64,000 nucleotides of DNA from Gymnopus androsaceus JB14. Taxonomy: Eukaryota; Basidiomycota; Agaricomycetes; Agaricales; Omphalotaceae. The translations under genes were made by a program, and so were the position numbers. Every line of letters starts with the position of its first letter. Position 1 is the stretch's first letter. Shown here piece by piece: positions 59,880 to 64,000 of this stretch. The stretch is taken from NCBI GenBank assembly GCA_009733575.1, contig ML769485.1:124001-188000 (forward strand), in the 5' to 3' direction. The notes beneath the pieces are model-generated. The model was given only the letters and a program-made list of their open reading frames with translations. It had not been told where the DNA came from and ran no database searches.

Positions 59880-60243
59880 ATGTGAGTTAACATGATATGA
59901 GCCAATGATCTACAAGGCCAGGCTTACCCAGCCTAACCTAACCTTCTAATCCCAGCACTCTCCATATTATGAGCACTTGAGGTGATGCTGGATTTCACAA
60001 AAGTTACACTTGGGTGATGTTAAATTTCAAAAAGGTCACTCTTGGGTGACAGTGAATTTAATGGAAATTAAGCTGAATCAACTAAAAGTTACATTTGGGT
60101 GACTTTGAATTTAGTAAAGGTTACTTTTGATGTACTGAAGATGACTTTGAGGCAACTTTGAATCTAGTAAAGGTTACTTTTGATTTAGTAAAATATACTT
60201 TAGGGTGACTTTGAATTTAGTGAAGGTTACTTTTGGGTGACTT

Positions 60244-61068
60244 TGTTGAGTCCATGCGACCCGGAGCGGAGCTGCCAAGGTATCAGATGGAAATGGTCCG
60301 GAAAGGTTCCGGGCCGGACCTCGCAAGATATGGGACTCGGTGAAGCTATTGGCAACACCCTTGACACGCCGTAAGGTGTTCCGAGAGGAAAACAATAGGG
60401 TAAGGCCTAAGCCAAGTCAAGGCAGTGGAACCGAAGGCGGAGCCGAGGTTTTGCCGAGATCATGTGGCTGTGTCGGCTTAATAATCGGAAATGTCAGAAA
60501 GACAAAGGCAAGACTCGGAAAGTGAGATCAGCTAGACTAAGTCAATTTTGGAGCTAAAGTCACAGTACAATTAACTACTTAAATACTACTAAGTCTGGAT
60601 AAATGGGGAAAGTGTTTAACAATAAGAAATAGATTCCCGGGAGCCAGACTGGGTACTTGGTAAGTAAAAACAATAAAGTAATTCAGTAGCGAAAGACAAA
60701 AGAACATAAAAGGCAATAAAACAATAAGGACAATAAAACAATAGCATGGGAAAGGTGTCCAAAGGTACCGGGGATATATCCGAGGTTGTTGCGAGGTCTT
60801 CCAAGGGTTACCGAGGCTCGGAATGGAACGGAATGGCTCGGCTCCGGCAGACATGGAAGCGAGACTGGAAAGCAAGGAAAGGAACCGTAATGAAGTCCAA
60901 ACAAGTCAATGACTTGCAACCGAGTTCCAGCCGAGGTATGGCCGAGGTTTCTGAGATGATTACCAAGATATAGGCTCGGTAAGCCTCGGAAATAGGTGCC
61001 GGAGGCTCGGCAGTGATTTAGGGGTAATTGGTGGACTTTGGAGGGCAACGGAATGCATGGATATAACA
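60244..61068. mobile_element. Solo LTR, nested
   Basis: The 825-bp segment starts TGTTGAGTCC and ends GGATATAACA, with GACTT (60239-60243) and GACTA (61069-61073) as a near-perfect 5-bp duplication. Cutting it out rejoins a gggtgactttgaatttagt unit of the surrounding repeat, which confirms the boundaries. It is richer in CG than its surroundings, with several ccgaggtt words. Confidence 0.75.
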
Positions 61069-61156
61069 GACTATGAATTTAGTAAAGTTGTAGTAAAGTT
61101 TACTTTTTGATTTATTGAAAGTTGATTTTGGGTGACTTTGAATTTGGTGACCATGG

Positions 61157-62127
61157 ACATGGAGCTTGTTTGGGTATCAGAGTACTGTACAATTTCCACC
61201 AAAAGTTCAGTCACATGTCACATTGGCCTAAAATGAACAGTTCACAGGAGGGTGTCACTGTTCACTTCAGGTTGTGAACACCATGACAACCAATACAGAC
61301 AAAAATTGACAAAAAAAAAGTCACTTGAAATGGTCAAAAACATCTAAAAATGCTCAAAATGATTGAAAATCTGCTTAGAAATTCTATAAAGAACCCAAAA
61401 ATGGCATAAATGGCTCCAAAATAAAGTATTTCTGTAGTGGTTCAGTGCGCTAGTAAACACTCAGTGAACAGTTTACAAATTGGTCACAGATCACTGAGAT
61501 CTGTGAGCACTGATTATTGTGAACAGGGAAGGTCATGTGTCACATCCCGTGAACTTTTGGTCAAAATAGTACAGTATGTTCCCATGCATGAATCATGTAT
61601 AGATTGATTATTCTGAGGTCCAAGAGGTTTATACTGCATATGAAAATTGAAATCAAACTTTCTCAAGCTGACTTGAACTCACCATGGATGTGGAACTTAT
61701 TTATGTTAGAATATCAAAGGTAATTTTAGTATTGCTCTATACATGGAACACTTTCTTGTAGTCTCCACTTGTTTGTATCACCATCCCATGCACTCCACAT
61801 ATATTGTATTGCAGACTCCACTCAGTCTCTTGCCATATCCACTTACTATCTTGCAGTACCCACTTCACTGTATGGACAGTAGCCACAAGTATTCATGCAG
61901 TAGCCACTTGCCCAATATATCATTTGTACATAGGACTGTATATAATGCATAGTACCATACCCTGTAATAACACCATTGTTCCCCATTCATCAAAGCTGTG
62001 TGATCATTACTACTAAGTCCTGTGTGGACTTACTGCTGCTACTTCCTATTTAGGAATATAATTCTAATAGGTTATGGGCCCTGGCCTTGACCATTAATGC
62101 ATCTATTTGTGGACATAACTCTTGTTG
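61157..62127. other. AT-rich intergenic, no gene supported
   Basis: Repeated words around cagtgaaca/gtgaac occur near 61240-61510. Two overlapping frames at 61743-62016 are compositionally simple and not supported. Confidence 0.35.
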
Positions 62128-64000
62128 ATGTCACAACCCAGGCCTACTGCACCAGTCACTTGCAGAACAGCATCAGGCCAAGCTGCCGCAGTGTCCAGTA
62201 GCAAACCAGCACCTTTACCATTACCATTACTAGCTACTAATCCAAAAGCACCTTGTGCTTCAAAATATCATATAGCAGACAAAGATGAAACCCACAACAG
62301 GTGGTGGAATCCAGCCAACCAACAGTTGTTTGTTTGTGCTAAACAGCCTTGCCCAAAATGGTACAATACACCTCACAAGGATATTAAACAAGGGCTGTTC
62401 AAAAAAATAAGCACTGACATGACCTTGGGGGTCTGAGAATTCCTTATGGCCAAAAATTTTTCATACTATTGAGGCTCTAGGGGGTGTTTTAGGTTAATTC
62501 AACTACTGAAATAAGGCTATAAAAACTATTTAAAGCACTCAACATCTCAAATCTCCCTGAAAAACATGGATTCTATAGGATATGATGCATTTTAGTACCA
62601 ATTTAGCACCTCCATCAAAAAATATTGTCAATGCAAGTGCACTTACACTAGTTTGAATTGAACTTAGATGAACTGCTGTGTATCAATTGCCTCTGAAAAT
62701 GTTGTTTAAAGGTGCAAAGGAGAAAAAATTTTAATGTAATACAAATTTGGAGTTGGAAATCCTCCGAAGTGTGGGAAAATTTTACTATATATAGGCAGTG
62801 GAAGGGGGTGGGGGGGCTTTATGAATCCTTATGACCCAAAAACAAGGTCATGTCGGGACTTAGTGGGTTGAACACCCCTTGATACTAAATACACTGCAGA
62901 ATTACCGGATTATGCCAATATACCTAATATTAGTTGGGAAGAATATATCAAAGAGGCAGAAAACCAAAGACAGGAGAAAAAACATAGCAAATGTCTAGCC
63001 AGCAAATAGAAAGCTGCAGCCTCATCTTCATCTAATCCCACTCCAGCACCTACACCTTCACCAGCTCCAGTTTTGTTACCAAAACACAAGCCAGAGCCAA
63101 CTCCACCTCCACCAAATCCATGTCCACAGCCATCTCCAATTGGACTCCACAACCCACATCAACTAATCTCCCAGCACCAGATCCAACACCCCCATCTCCA
63201 TCAGATTCAAGTTCTGAATCATCAGGGGCATTTCAATCAGATTCCAACAACAACAATGACAATATGTCTAAAGCATTGAAAGCTTTTGATAAGGTTACAC
63301 TTTTAAATTTGGACGGATCAAACTGGGACATGCAGAAAACACAAGTAGAACTCACAGCCAGATCCATCAGTTACCATCAGTATTTTGGATGGAGTCCACA
63401 GCTAGATTTGGACCCTGATGCAACTGCGAATGGTAGCAAAAAGGATAGTGATTTGCTTAATGCAATCATTAGCAGGTTATCAGATGGAAGGTATAGGCAC
63501 TATAACAACACAAAACAGCTATGGGATAATTTGCTCACTGACTATGATTCTAAAAAGGCAACTTCACACTATGCAATGCATGGACCCAGCCAAGATCAAT
63601 AAACATTTGGACAACATGATCAGCATCCATGACAACCTTACAGCAAGTGGAATCAATATCAATGGCAATATATTCATCAACACCCTTATGTCCTCTGTGC
63701 CCAATACCTTCAAATCCATGATAAACACATAGGCTGTTTTCTCTGTGAAAACAGACAAGAAACTCAGTTCTGCTGAGCTCATCTCTACCATTCATGTGGA
63801 ATCAATGGTACACCAAATGCAACATGATCACAAGAAGGAATTGGCAAACTATGCCAGTAACAGGGGAAGAGGAGGTTTCCGAGGTTGTGGTGATTCCTTC
63901 AGGGGAAATTCCTGAGGCAGAGGCAAAGGCCAAGGAGGGTGACAAGTCATCAAGACTCCATCTGTTACAATTGAAGAGGCAAAGGATACATCGGAAATCA
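62128..64000 (+). pseudogene. Copia-like gag remnant, continues past the window
   Basis: The ATG at 62128 opens a frame with KYHIADKDETHNRWWNPANQ and AKQPCPKWYNTPHKDIK. After removal of the MITE at 62389-62881 it continues as YTAELPDYANIPNISWEEYI to a TAG at 63007-63009. Pro-rich sequence follows, then a gag-like segment (LLNLDGSNWDMQKTQVELTA, SDGRYRHYNNTKQLWDNLLT) to 63602, with further gag-like pieces in shifted frames (HLDNMISIHDNLTASG, GRGGFRGCGDSFRGNS). The latter resembles copia-type gag with an RG-rich end. Stops at 63007 and 63600, and those after 63720, show decay. The first part may belong to a different gene. Confidence 0.55.
62389..62881. mobile_element. hAT-type MITE, CAAGGG family
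   Basis: The 493-bp element has 14-bp ends CAAGGGCTGTTCAA and TTGAACACCCCTTG (one mismatch) and flanks ATATTAAA (62381-62388) and ATACTAAA (62882-62889), an 8-bp duplication with one mismatch. No coding capacity. Excising it with one target copy restores the surrounding frame (HKDIKYTAEL). Confidence 0.82.

Larger units (their letters stand above)
58589..61156. mobile_element. Composite repeat element with GGGTGACTTTGAATTT units
   Basis: The left part (58589-58735) holds many copies of GTTACTTTGGG/GTCACTTTTGGG-type words. The right part (60000-60245 and 61070-61156) holds repeated gggtgactttgaatttagt units. These look like subterminal repeats of one non-autonomous transposon that has taken two later insertions (59100-59879 and 60244-61068). 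The outer ends are not sharply defined, and I did not find a target duplication. Confidence 0.5.

Noticed and set aside
1..64000. CRISPR array, bacterial operon or rRNA
   Set aside because: Spliceosomal introns and retrotransposons show a fungal nuclear genome; no regularly spaced direct repeats or rRNA motifs were seen.

Overview
The window is nuclear DNA of a filamentous fungus, most likely an Agaricomycete (Basidiomycota). Genes are split by many 47-76 nt GT-AG (sometimes GC-AG) introns, transposons are of basidiomycete type (chromodomain Ty3/Gypsy, hAT, a copia-like gag), and families such as PHO80-type cyclins, F-box proteins, AT-hook and HMG-box proteins and P450s fit that group. The species cannot be named from sequence alone. 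Exon models were built by hand by joining frames across plausible splice sites.

Layout. 0-1.4 kb: remains of an unrecognised gene. 2.5-7.2 kb: a PHO80-like cyclin gene with a hairpin-rich tract on each side; the downstream one (6581-6796) has ten perfect hairpins in 216 bp. 9.1-12.7 kb: two hAT-type MITEs with exact 8-bp target duplications flank an intact five-exon epoxide hydrolase gene. 13.3-15.1 kb: a shortened, CpG-decayed copy of the 2.9-7.2 kb block in the same order. 15.2-17.5 kb: an Asn-rich gene split by a solo LTR. 18.0-20.3 kb: an intact nuclear protein with four AT-hooks. 20.3-24.4 kb: no gene seen. 24.4-25.7 kb: an HMGB-like protein. 26.4-28.6 kb: a TPR/CCCH zinc-finger gene with frame breaks. 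29.4-40.9 kb: two directly repeated copies of a divergent HMG-box gene, and between them a truncated hAT transposon (its transposase split by a MITE of the same TIR family), a copied 3' end of the HMGB gene, and a P450 pseudogene. 41.5-48.3 kb: a decayed isochorismatase, an F-box gene, an intact aldo/keto reductase and tandem NDUFA4/MLRQ-like complex I subunit genes. 49.4-57.7 kb: a young Gypsy element inserted in the last codons of a membrane-protein gene. 58.6-61.2 kb: nested transposons. 62.1-64.0 kb: a copia-like gag remnant carrying another MITE.

The apparently working genes are housekeeping or regulatory (cyclin, AT-hook and HMGB chromatin proteins, respiratory subunits, aldo/keto reductase, epoxide hydrolase) and form no obvious pathway. 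The stronger theme is transposon activity: at four sites (16.5-17.1, 32.4-32.7, 49.5-56.1 and 62.4-62.9 kb) removing the insert and one target duplication restores a reading frame. The least explained structure is the set of hairpin arrays, best developed at 6581-6796.
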